Source of the DNA: Cymodocea nodosa
Lineage: Eukaryota; Streptophyta; Magnoliopsida; Alismatales; Cymodoceaceae
Direction: 5' to 3'
DNA: 64,000 nt
Assembly: GCA_036874045.1 (NCBI GenBank)
Contig: CM072344.1
Coordinates: forward strand, 5,056,501 to 5,120,500
Within the stretch, counting starts at the first letter, position 1. Every line of letters starts with the position of its first letter. Positions 22,713 to 34,010 of the stretch are shown here, in pieces. Below the pieces are notes generated by a model. The model saw nothing but the letters and a program-made list of their open reading frames with translations, did no database searches and had not been told where the DNA came from. The position numbers and the translations under genes were made by a program.

Positions 22713-25231
22713 ACATCCAACAATACATCAGTGAACCAAAGATCCTCACTTGTTCAAAGATCAATAGACCACTCGACCAAATCAGGGATCAATGGCATAG
22801 ATGATAGTAGATGGGGTTTGCAAATGAGCAAGAAGAAGCAAGAGGTGGGTTCCTATCAAGTGTCGAGGGCAAAGAAGGACAGGTGGAAATGCACGATTTC
22901 AAATGTTTGGTGGTGGGAAAGGAAGAGATAGAGATTTTTATATAGATGGAATTTGATATTTTCCTTTTCATTGTTTCTATCCTACACTAACATCTATATG
23001 GATGAAATTTGCAAACTTTCCTTTTTGATAGAAAGATTCCATCAAGCACTAAACCACCCTAGGTCTCCAATCTAGGATAAGTGAGGAAAAAATAAAAAGT
23101 TTACCTTTGCACCAAGTGATTTGAGGGTGGAAAGTAGACAATCCATTGAAGGATCTAAGGACCTAAAGGAAGGGGCTTATGAGAGGGGGTTATTGAGGGT
23201 GTCCATCTCTTATTCCCTTGACAAAGTGTGATTGTTTAGAATCCATTTGACATGGCTGATTTTTTTAACTATAAATTTTTTAATGTAAACAATTAAATCA
23301 GATGGTATCTCCATTATTAGGATCAATTTTGAACAATACAATTTTCAATAATTTAAATACAAATTGTAACTAATTTACACAAACTTGCAAAAGTCTCAAC
23401 AAAATTATAACAATGGTGATTTTATATAATGATTGAAATGATATCAATAAGACTTTTTAAATAATGCACAAAAGATAATTACAATCATATAAAATGTGCA
23501 CAAGATTTTTATAGTGATTCTCTAATTTGAGTGAGTACAAACATTCCACAAGTTGTCAAATTTATGTATTCTTCCTTGTATTTTACCTTGGTATTGATAC
23601 TATGTCAATATCAACATTTACAATCTAATGCTTTTACAAGATTGCATCGAATCTTACAAACTGCTAATTGTATTTTTAGATTGAAACACAATAAACTAAT
23701 ACACCTTGTATTTTCAGGTCAAAATACCTTGTATTTTATGATGAAACACAGCAAACCTACAGTCCTTAATCACCAAGAAGCTTCCTCACTAACACTTGGT
23801 GAGATATACACGTAATACAATGTAAAATACTTGCATAAACAAAATTTATAATGTTTACAACCCAACAAATGAATGCTCTTGCTCTAGAGAAAGGATAGAC
23901 AATTTTCACAATATCCCAAAAGCTCATCTTTGGTCAAAACTAGTTCATTACTGTTAACTCATTTTCTTAGTCTAAAATTTACTGTCTCGGATTCTTTCTG
24001 AATTGATAATTTGATTTCCACAACATCGATCAATTTTGGGATAGAGGCTTGGGTATTTTTGGAAGCGTTAATCCAAAAGGCCGATTCGTTTTCTACCATC
24101 CCAGAAGTTTATGGGATGGGTGTCTAATTTGAAAAATCGATGGTCTATTCTGGCATACAGATAGATTCTATAAGTTTCCATCTTAAAATGGTGATCAGGT
24201 TACTTTTATTTAATGACCCGTTCTAGTGACAAGTTGCTCCCACATCCACAAGTCTGATAAGCAATTGACTAATTATCAGACATTGGAGGTCCAATCTAAG
24301 AAAGACTTGTACTGATTCTACCAAACGCATGAATAATACTCGATTTACCGGTTATGATGGTGTTCCAATCTGGGGAGCTTTTTTGACTCTATTTTACTTG
24401 GAAAACCACGACCCAAAACACTTGAACAATGATCTGCTTTAACGCTAGATGTAGAGTTTCAAAGGGGGTTAGAGGTTTCCTATTAAGGGCTCTATGTTGA
24501 GTGAAGGCTTCCCTGTAGAGTAAAAGCGTTACACATAATGCCATGCTTCTTCCATTTTGCCTTTATCTTAACTCTTTTTGTAGTTTTTCTCTTTTCTATA
24601 AGAGTACTTCCTCCTTCATCTTGATATGTTATCACTTTCTCTTCACAAGATACTTACATTAACATTGATCCTTGCAATTATGTAAAATTCCTAAAAGATT
24701 TTATCGTAATACAATTTTATATCAAACGTTAAATTTTACGTCAGTGAAAGATTTTCTTAACAAATATATGAAAGTACATAGATGAAATAAGAATTAAATA
24801 GTTAATTAAATATTTTAATATAATTTTAAAGATAAAAGGAGAAAGAACTCACAATGCATTCATAAAAAGAAAACTAATAATACACAAGAACTTCACATTG
24901 TTAGACTTGTTAGCGTCAACTTAAATCAGTAATTGCATAACTACAGCTTTTTTTTAATGATGGTAATAGATATGCTAGGTTAAACAATTGTTTTCAACAA
25001 ATTATACCAAAAGTTTAATATTTTTTACCCAAAAATAGTGCCAGGAAGGTTAACCACCTGTTCCAAGCAGCTTCAACTTGGAGAAAAGTACAGAAATCTC
25101 AAACTCCCACTAATACACACTTGCCAAAGAATCAATGTTGTCTACCAACCTTGTCTGCCATAGAATTTATAACGGCAGCTGATAAGTGGTTTAAGAGTTA
25201 AGATACAGAAGTTTGGCGCTGATCAAACTTA
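22713..25231. other. 3' flank of the RCC1-repeat gene; no gene seen
   Basis: No coding sequence is recognised. Around 23530-23830 the text (CACTTGGTGAG and neighbouring A/T-rich blocks) looks like a Copia LTR remnant, but no ends were found. The last few hundred bases before 25232 should hold the 3' UTR of the minus-strand gene. No clear polyadenylation signal was fixed. Confidence 0.4.
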
Positions 25232-28200
25232 TCATAAATCTTTTCTTTCCGTGGAGAAGCTAGTTCCCTCTTCGTAAGCATCAGTGCAGGTGTTTTGTCT
25301 CAAAACCAGACACATGGCATGAGATGCACCAACTGCAATAGAAAGCACACGATAACAGCCCAATTCATCATCTTCCCTGAGGAATTTTACTTCGACTGGC
25401 AATCGTTGTGTGTCTGGCAAGCCAGGAACTCCAAGTTGGCAATCCCTTGCGTTTCCCCACATATATAGCTTCCCCTTGTCTGAGGTTTCAGCAGCAACTA
25501 AGCATTAGAAGTTATGAACCACAAAGGAAATCACAAGAGAATATATCAACTGGAGATCATAAAATCTGCAGCTACATATAGAATTGTCAATTGAATCATT
25601 GATAAGAAACGTGATGGATACAAAAAATAATAGTAACTTATTATCAATATATCAAATCATTTATTAACCAGATTGGTTGCTGATCTCAAATGATAGCCAA
25701 TTGTGAAATGCGGAGGCACAAGTGTTTAGCTTCCACCAACTACGATTTACAGCACCATCTACATGTCTTAGTCAACATTAGGATTTCTAGCGAATCATTT
25801 AAGTCTAGAAAATTTATATTACTTCTCATTTCAACCACTTTGAAGAAAAAAAGCCAAGAAATATAATATTTTGTTATATAACAGAAAGAAAGAAAAATCA
25901 CTTTTGCATGGTATTGAACGTTGTATCTATGAATTCCCATGCAGCTGGTTAAAAGAATAACAAGAACGATCTTTGCATAGTTATAAAATTCACTTACCAG
26001 TAACAGCGGCTGAAGAAGAACCACCACAGGAAACATAGACAACATTTTCTGCAGCTAAAGACTCAATAACAAGAGGAACTTCCTGATTCTTCAGGGAATG
26101 ATGGCCCAACTGGCCATGTCCTCCATGGCCCCATGAAAGTACCTTTCCTTCATCTGCATACTAGACTATCAGTGACGTTGTCAAATACACCCAAAACCAA
26201 CCATGCTATCACAACTTTTAACAACAGATGACAATGACTACAAAAACAATAATAAACGTTAAACAATGATGTTGAAAAACATAAAAGTATTCAAGACTTT
26301 CAAGTATAGTTAAGAGGTTAGAAAGACTTCTACCAGTTAGGGCCAGGGAATGGTAGCCACCACAAGCTACCTGAATAACACGAACATTGTCAAGACCTGG
26401 AATCAAATGTGGATGCCAGTCACTAATGTTATTGCCCCTTCCAAGCTCAAAATTTGAATTTGCTGTAAGAAAAAAGATATATCAACGATATTTTATGCAC
26501 AATGTTATCAAAAAATTTTGGTAAATTAACCAATATTCAACATTTTCTAATGAAGAAATCTACTTATACTTTGTGACTGGTTGCATGTTGCATATATGTT
26601 TTTTATTTATAACACAAACCACATGAATGTAAATACTTCAATTTAAACCCAGTTCAGTGTTATAGTTGGGAATCAGTAAATGAGAGTGGATGGCAAGGAG
26701 GGAAAACTGGCGAAGAATAGTGCCTAGGATTTAGAATTCAGTCACATAGTTAAGTGTAGGAAGCAAGTTTACTGTCATCTTCTGAGGTTTGGGGCATTTC
26801 AGCATCTCCTGTCATGGAATGAGGGCATATATTCAATCTAGATACAATGAGGGCATCAGGAGTCAACCAAAGAAGCTTAAGGCAAAGTAGGCTTTGGAGG
26901 AGAAAATCCTTTTGCAAGCAAAGCAACTTCATCCAAAGGTGGATCTTAAATTGGTGCCAGAAAGGCTTGAACTAAGAGGTAATCTGGGAAGGTGTTTAGT
27001 TTGCTCGGGAGTATATTTAGACATGGAGGTATTGGAGGGCTGGTTGGATAAGAGGTGGAGTTTGAAGAGTAACTGGGGTATCAAATGATTATCTGATGGG
27101 GATTTGCTAGTGGTGATCAATAAATCCTATTGTAAGGCTTCTCATGCATAAGGAGGGATGAGATATCATGGAAGGAGTAGTGTAAAGGAATGATAGCTTG
27201 ACCCTAGGTTTTTTTTCTTGAAAATTGAATATGTAGAATCTCATTAATTGATAAGTTTCTTCTGTTAAGAGAGGATTAAGCCACCATAACCCTAATTTCA
27301 TTGATATAGAATATATATGTACAATAGATACAAATAGACTATCTTGGACCCAATACTAAATACATGATTACACACTCCCAAGCTGGAGCATATACATTAA
27401 ATAATCTCAACTTGTTGCATAGTTCATTAAAAGTACCAACACCCAGACCCTTAGTAAAAATATTGTTGCTTGTGAAAATTTGGTATAAGGAGTAGAGATA
27501 ATTTCAACAGCCACAAGTTCTCTAACATAATGGCAATCTATCTTGATGTGTTTTGTGCTTTAATGAAAGGTAAAAATTGTTGACAATATAGATAACAATT
27601 TGATTATCATAATATATATTCATAAGAAGATGAACTTGTACGCTAAGTTTAGTCAAAAGAGACTTTAAGTCAAACTGTTGTTTGTGACATAGACCTGTAT
27701 TCTATTTCAACACTTGATTTTAATACTGCATTTTGCTTTTTACTTCTCCAAGTCAGAAGATTTCTACCAACATATATGTAATAACTTGAAGTGGATCTCT
27801 TGTTATGTTTATCTCCTCCATATCTTAAATTAGAATAGGCCTCTACATGCAAGTGTCCATGTCTAGAATAAATCAAATCCTTACTTGGATTCCCTTTTAT
27901 ATAGGATAGAACCCTAATAGCTCTATTCTGGTGCATTTCTCTTAGTTCCTACGTAAATTGACTTAATAATCCAACACAAGTAATATCAAGTCAAGTAATA
28001 GTAAGATAAATAAATTTTTCAATCAATCTATAATCTCTCAACATCTTGGAATGACTCTGAAGTGGTGTCTTAGAAAAGTGGATTTTGTTCTACAGGTTTT
28101 GGATTGCATCCCAAGAGGCTTGTTTTTCTAAATAAGTCTAGCACATTTTCTTTGTGAAAGTAACAACTTGTCTCTTTTATGGGTAAACTCCATACCCAAA

Positions 28201-31200
28201 AAGTATCTAAGCTTGCCTATACCTTTGAGAGCAAGGTATTGTACCAAAGACTTTGTTTTAAGAATGACTATCATATCACTACTAGTCAACAAGATATCTA
28301 CATAAACAACTAATATAACATAACCTATAGAACTTTTCTTGATCACATAAAAAATGATGGAAGTATTAAAAAATCACAAAAATCCTTTTACTTTTTTTTT
28401 TTTAAATTATGTTTTCTTATGAATAACATTCCTCTTCTGTCGATCTATTATATTCTCATTAAATTTATGTTTCTATTTTGAATTAATTCATGTGAGATTT
28501 TTTAACAAGATATTAACTACATTATAGAAATAAAAATTTATAATTTACTTTAAAATCATATAGTTGCTAAAATTTTTAATTATAGAAATTCTCTAATACT
28601 GTGCATAATCTTATTAATTTGCGTTTCATGTATGAATTGTAACCTGAATTTTATTAAAATGTAATTTAATAAATATTGAACTGTAATCTAAATTCTATTA
28701 AAATCTAACCTAATATATATTAAAATGTAACCTAATTTCTATTAAAATATAATATAAAATATATTTAATTATAACTTAGATTATATTCAACCATAACGTG
28801 GATTTTATTGAAATGAAACCTGACTTTTAAATCTTTTGTCATTATGAGTTTTTCAATTGTTGTACATAATTTAGGACCTTTCTCGTACATGTGATTACTA
28901 TATCTCTATCTAATAGAAATTTTATGTATGATAATTGTGTAGAAAATTTATCTAGATGTTTTTATATGTTTATCATAACTTGTTTTATCTTATTCATAAG
29001 TTTCAAGTTGAAATTTAGAGTCTTTTAATCATTTCCACAAAAGTATTGTACTTCCATTGATACGGTAGTCAATCCTCAATACATTTTCTTTTTCCAAAAA
29101 ACCAATTTTGATATGAAACCAATATTTGAATCATTGCTTCCAATTATGATAGATCACTTCTATACCTTAGAGAAGCCATGGCAAGTAGAATAAAACAGGA
29201 CTTTAAAATAGCAAGAGCATGTCATTGGTAAGTGGTAACCATATTATAGAATGTAGAAGGCATAACAAAGCTCAAGTGTGTGCACTAAGGGATTTCTTGT
29301 AAATGTGAAGATAGCCTAGCATGGTATTCAATATTATAAATGATATATTCACCTAAATATTGTCTTCTTTATTTTTGCTTTCCTTTCTTCTATATTTTCC
29401 CTTCCCCCTGGCTTCTTGATAAGCTTCTTTGTATTTCATTGATTTTTGAATAAGATACATTGCTTAACAAATCAAAAAGGATGAAACCCTCGCACAGTTA
29501 TACAAGTACTAATCCATATCATGCAGGAAAAATCTTAAATATGGTTGTAGTGCCATTAGATTGTGCAGAAGAACAAACAGATTGCAAGTTTTGCATTTAA
29601 TGGCAGAGCCAAACAATTATAAAATAATGAATGAACAAAATGTTTGAAAGCAAAAGAATCTCACCTCCCCAGCTCCAAAGTTTTCCTTCCGAAGTTAGTG
29701 CCATTGTGAAAAAACCACCACATGCTACTGCTTTCACAGGAACAGGAAGAGAACTAACTTTTGATGGAACAGCAAATGCACCCCCCTCACCTGGACCACC
29801 ACCACTTCCAAGGCCAAGCCGTCCATCCCCTTCATCCCGGCCCCAGGTGTAAACATCCCCTGTACCACTCATGGTTAGATATGATTATAGCAAGTTCATT
29901 AAAGTTTCTAGATAACTGAGATGAGGATCTATCAGAGAGTGATCACAACTCTCAAGGTTTTCTGCACTTGCACCTGGGACCCCTAGAGTCTATTATGATG
30001 AATCAGCACAAAAAATATTTAATGCAAAATCCCCTCACACTGTCCTGACCTCAAAAAAATCCATGTCATGGACTTGAAAGGATTCTCAAAATGGATATCC
30101 CTTCAATATCATCAATTAAAAGAAGAAACCATAAGAACTTTCTAAAGAAATGACAATAGACATTTTTTCCATCTGTTCGTCTCATTCACATTGCTGTGTG
30201 CTGTACCATGATACCATCCACAGATACTCTTATTGAACAGAGCTTTTCATTTGCTGAAAATATAACATATGTACGTAAATCCAAAATACAATACATTAAC
30301 AAAGTCCAGTCAATTACTAACAATAAACAAGTTCCACAAATAAAGCTACGAGTCTGGTAGCATCCATGGTAGCTGTCAAAAAGTTATATAAATAAATAGC
30401 CGAATTGGCAGTCAACTTTTCACTAAATAACAATAGTTCTCTAGATAGTAAAGGCACATTTTAGTAATCATTTCTAGTTGTATGGTCACAAAAAAACTAC
30501 ATGATGTGATAATTAAGGGTTCTACAATTTTTCCTTCGAAGTTCAACTTGAGCAGTAATTACTCAATTAAATTAAAGCATTTCTCATGTTTTACCCTTTA
30601 TCTTTCCATTCTATTTTTTGTAGTTATCAGAAATGAAATGCCTATAATCATTGAGTTTGACCTACCAAAATTTTTGAGTGGCCTAATTTGAGGTGTCAAT
30701 ATTTGGTTGTATTTCATGAAAAAATTATTCTATTGACAATAATAGAAAAGGCATAATCAGTAACCATAAATATGATCAATGAGAATGGTAAACATCAGCA
30801 ACACAAAGACATCCAAAATATATATCATACACATATGATTCATAATCAAAATATTAAGATAAAATCAACGGTAGTAAACCTGTATCTGAAACAGCTGCTG
30901 TATGGGCTCCACTTGTGGAAAGATGTGATATCTTTCCATTCCAATCACCATGCACAAGCCTAGGCAACAATTCTCTATGATAAACGGAATGTCCAAGGGC
31001 ACCAAATCCACCATAACCCCTGAAAACTTCATCCAAAACAACAAACACTATGGTCATCTTCAAGATAAAAGAATATGAAACAGTAAATGATTTTCATCAG
31101 AAGTAAAATAATGCAAAAATTAGAATAAGGAGAGATCTAGGAACAAAAAACATATGAAAAACTTCCAGTAGCATGTTTTAAGCTCAACTTCAATTCAATC

Positions 31201-33326
31201 AATGGTATTCTTAACATATAAATCTGTGGACAACTAGATTTTGTAAATGACCTAGGTTGTGTTTTCACTGGCAACCTTGGGAAGGTAGGCCATGTTTGAA
31301 GGGTTTTGCAAAAGAAATCAGTGAAACCATGTTCATATTGGACTATGAAACTGTTATGAACCATATTCTATATTTAATTATTTACTTTATTTACTGCATG
31401 CACTGGAAAAGTAATTATGGTGACAACATATTGGCTATGAACAGGAAAAGATGTAAAGCATCTAACAAAAAAGAAACTCCTAATTTAACAATCACAGAAA
31501 CTGCAGTTGGAAAACAAATCTGAAACATTTCTTAAATGCTCAAGTTCTGCTAAAAAATATTAAATACCAAATTGGTGTAACTTGAAGAGACTATTTTCTA
31601 AGATTTTAACTTGTGATATCCATGCCAAAATACAGCTACATTACTGTTTCAAAATTTTCCTAAGGCCCTGTTTGGTTGATATTATGAGGACAACAAGATC
31701 ATGACCATAATCTGAGCCAAACTACATTAGCATAACAAACTGTATTCATAATCGATAGGATTATCAACAGCAAGGAAACTTTTTTAGTTGTTTTTTATGT
31801 AAGTATAAAAAAAGAAAAGAGTATAAGAATGGTCTTGAAAATGCAAGGCAATGTTTGCATGACTTATCCATAAACCAATTCCCATCAACCTTTTGAAAAG
31901 TACTAGACTTGAATTAAAATGCAGAAGCTATGTTTTATGAAAATTGGAACAGTTGGATATGTTTGGAAAAGAATATGACAAAAAAATGATTCTCTAAAAA
32001 AGTTGTCGTGAAATCATAGTTCTAGGGATAACCATAGGTTTGAATTTGAATTATAGGTGTTAAGAGTTGTTGAAGTTTATAATTATTAATCAATAAGAAA
32101 TTCCCAAATCAAATAAATAATAGTTGTGAAAATCAAATTATGGATTTAGATATGTGCTTGATGAGAAAAATAAGAAATTTATTGATTACATTGCTATAAA
32201 GACTTTTTGAAGTTGTATTAAAGAACAGACGTCCAGTTTTAGTTGTAGGTACAATAATAGTTCTCTTCTAATTGAGTTTTATAAAGCATTCTTGTATGTT
32301 TATATATAAACTATGGTGGAGCTTTTGTAAAAGAACCTTTCTACTTTATTTTCTATTATTCCATTGTAATTTCATTCCGTAAAGGCAAATGATTAAACTT
32401 GTACTTAAATATTATAAAGGTAGTTCACCTATGAAGGGGGCAAGTGAAAGTACAGATGGTGTAAAGGATAGTTTCCTGCATGCAGAAAAGAGATAGTAGA
32501 GACTCTCACAACGTGATGTATGAGAACTGAATGTAGGCCACACCTATATAAAACCTCCATATCTGAGTAAAAGGCACGCTATCTGATTTATAAACCGTTG
32601 GGTTGTTGCAATATTAACTATAATCTAACGAATAGAACACTCCATATCGGCACACAAGTAGCGAGGACAAACACGCAAATAGATATTTCAAGGAAAAACC
32701 TAACAAAATCATGAATGATATTATAGAATGATAGAATACAAAAATAGCTGCACAATACAGAAAGGAACGTTCCATAAAAGGGCACACTAACTGCGAGTTT
32801 AATATCAATTAAGAGAAAGAGAGAAAAACAAACTCACAACAGACCACGTATAAACCTCGCCGTCTATGGTAACAACAGCCGAATGCACACCCCCAAGCGC
32901 AACAGTCCTCACACCCTCCACATTCCCATTCCTTATCGGCACGAACGCAGGCTCCTCGTGCCCAACTCCGAGCCTCCCTCCGTCCCCCTTCCCCCATACC
33001 CAGAGTTTTCCGTCGACCACCACCGCCGAGTGGAACAGACCTGCCGAGATCGCTACCTCGGCCTTCCCTTCGTCGCCGTCCTCTTCCGGAATGCGACCAG
33101 GGGAGGGGGAAAGGCGGTAGGAGGAGGGGAGGAGAAGGGTGGCGATCGGAGAAGGGTAGTAGCCGATCTCCGCCTTGCCGCTGCCCAGCTGGCCAGCACT
33201 TCCTCGACCCCAGGAGAGGAGCTGGAGGGTGGCCGTCGAGGGGACATCGGTTTCGTAGAGGAGAGGGGTGGTTCTATAGGTGGCTGTGGTGGAGAGGTAG
33301 CGGGCGAGGCGGGAGAAGAGCGCCAT
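25232..33326 (-). CDS. RUG3: RCC1-repeat protein, probable mitochondrial RUG3 (six exons)
   Basis: Minus-strand gene. Exons: 33326-32845, 31019-30880, 29859-29665, 26462-26334, 26153-25998, 25497-25232. All inferred introns are GT-AG and the joined frame is 1368 nt (455 aa) with no internal stop. The product begins MALFSRLARYLSTTATYRTT, rich in Arg/Ser/Thr and free of acids, as in a mitochondrial presequence. Seven RCC1 blades follow, each with a W-G core: SWGRGSAGQLG, VWGKGDGGRLG, TWGYGGFGALG, TWGRDEGDGRLG, SWGANSNFELG, SWGHGGHGQLG, MWGNARDCQLG. The start LLSWGRGSAGQLG...YPSP and the overall length fit RUG3, which in Arabidopsis is mitochondrial and needed for nad2 intron splicing; this last point is family knowledge. 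Other RCC1/UVR8 relatives are possible but fit the presequence less well. Introns 1-3 are enlarged; intron 3 holds transposon debris. Confidence 0.85.
26700..27130 (+). pseudogene. Possible L1 ORF1-like fragment in RUG3 intron 3
   Basis: A 64-codon plus-strand frame at 26894-27088 reads RLELRGNLGRCLVCSGVYLD and then EGWLDKRWSLKSNWG. This looks like the DUF4283-type N-terminal domain found in plant L1 ORF1 and related proteins. It is short, antisense to the host gene, and has no intact neighbour. The assignment is tentative. Confidence 0.3.
27300..28346 (-). pseudogene. Copia RT/RNase H fragment in RUG3 intron 3
   Basis: Same strand as the host gene. At 28346-28128 is the RT catalytic region, VVYVDILLTSSD, where the usual YVDD is damaged to YVDI. 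It is followed by GKLRYFLGMEF and LLLSQRKCARL. At 27936-27670 is RNase H (RVLSYIKGNPSKDLIYSRHG; RSTSSYY; LTWRSKKQNAVLKSS). Near 27560-27400 is the C-terminal KHIKIDCHYVRELV and tail. Several stops and shifts separate the parts. gag, protease and integrase are absent. Confidence 0.82.
28346..28900. repeat. Unclassified dispersed repeat, copy 1 (inverted copy at 60.7-61.15 kb)
   Basis: Begins with ACATAAAAAATGATGGAAGT and includes ATTCTCTAATACTGTGCATA, ATTTGCGTTTCATGTATGAA and a 22-bp tandem array. The reverse complement is recognisable at about 60700-61150. It abuts the Copia RT fragment. No coding capacity or terminal repeats are seen. Confidence 0.65.
28638..28835. repeat. 22-bp tandem repeat, about nine units
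   Basis: Units run in strict 22-base register, for example TGTAACCTGAATTTTATTAA AA, TGTAATCTAAATTCTATTAA AA and TGTAACCTAATTTCTATTAA AA, drifting toward the end. The last unit is degraded. Confidence 0.85.
31020..32844 (-). other. RUG3 intron 1, no recognised element
   Basis: AT-rich. At 31663-31680 there is TAAGGCCCTGTTTGGTTG, which resembles the terminus of a plant TIR element, but no inverted partner is seen. Otherwise nothing is identified. Confidence 0.5.
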
Positions 33327-33480
33327 TTGCTTTCAGAAGCGGCTCCTTCTGCGAGCGCGGGGGTTTGATGTCCCTCTCCCTGGCCCCGACGTGGGCCGTG
33401 GCAAAGCATCTAATGGACCGTGGCAAAGCATCTAATGGGCCGTGGCAAAGCATCTAATGGACCGGGCTGTATTAGAATCG
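33327..33480 (-). promoter_or_regulatory. RUG3 upstream region with a 22-bp triplicate and TGGGCC boxes
   Basis: Three perfect or near-perfect 22-bp units (CCGTGGCAAAGCATCTAATG plus GA or GG) run from 33396 to 33461, starting 70 bp upstream of the start codon. TGGGCC occurs at 33392-33397 and 33436-33441. TGGGCY ('site II') elements are known TCP-binding sites common in plant nuclear genes for mitochondrial and ribosomal proteins, which suits this gene. The transcription start is not determined; part of this may be 5' UTR. Confidence 0.6.
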
Positions 33481-33489
33481 ATGAAAGTC

Positions 33490-34010
33490 TTTTTCTATTC
33501 CTTATGTAATTTTTTAAAATTTTATTACTTATAATATTATCATTCATCTATCTAAATATTTTCTTCTATATAACACTAACTTTTTTTAAGTAAAATCTCC
33601 AATCTTTGCAACGTTAACTTCTTGCATACCATCTGCTTTACAATCTTACATTCTAAATCATAAAGTCAAGCAAACAATAATAATATAGAATTTTCTTTTT
33701 AATTTTAAGGTATCCTTTGTCACATAACATTTCAAAACTATTTTTCTATTTCAATCATCCTACTTTAATCTCATGAATACCATACTATACAATTTCATTA
33801 TTACTAATTATTATAGATGTTAAATATTTAAAAGGCTTACTTTTATAAATTTTATAATCATATAATTGTATATATTCATCATTATTTCTCTATAATTCTA
33901 ATTTTGAACTAATTCTTACCTTAATTGAGCAAAATTGCACATTTAAAAGGCTTACTTTTATAATTCTAATTTTACTCTGTATTAGCAAAATTGCATTATC
34001 AACAAATAAT
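33490..34010 (-). pseudogene. RTE-type LINE, 3' part (C-terminal RT region)
   Basis: Read on the minus strand, 33790-33690 gives a frame resembling HEIKVG..K....FEMLCDK. This is the decayed form of the KVGWLKWR..SGVLCDRRIP.KLKGKFYR block near the end of RTE RT proteins in plants. Two further tracts repeat AAAAGGCTTACTTTTATAA (33832 and 33948). It is heavily decayed and lies just upstream of the RUG3 promoter. A related fragment is at 40470-40690. Confidence 0.6.

Noticed and set aside
31663-31700. GGCCCTGTTTGGTTG as a MITE terminus
   Set aside because: No inverted partner or target duplication was found within the intron.
32866-33409. Long plus- and minus-strand open frames over RUG3 exon 1
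   Set aside because: They are shadows of a GC-rich coding exon. Only the frame from 33326 continues into RCC1 exons in phase.
33396-33461. CRISPR-like or satellite array
   Set aside because: Only three direct 22-bp units without spacers, in a plant promoter. It is a simple tandem duplication.
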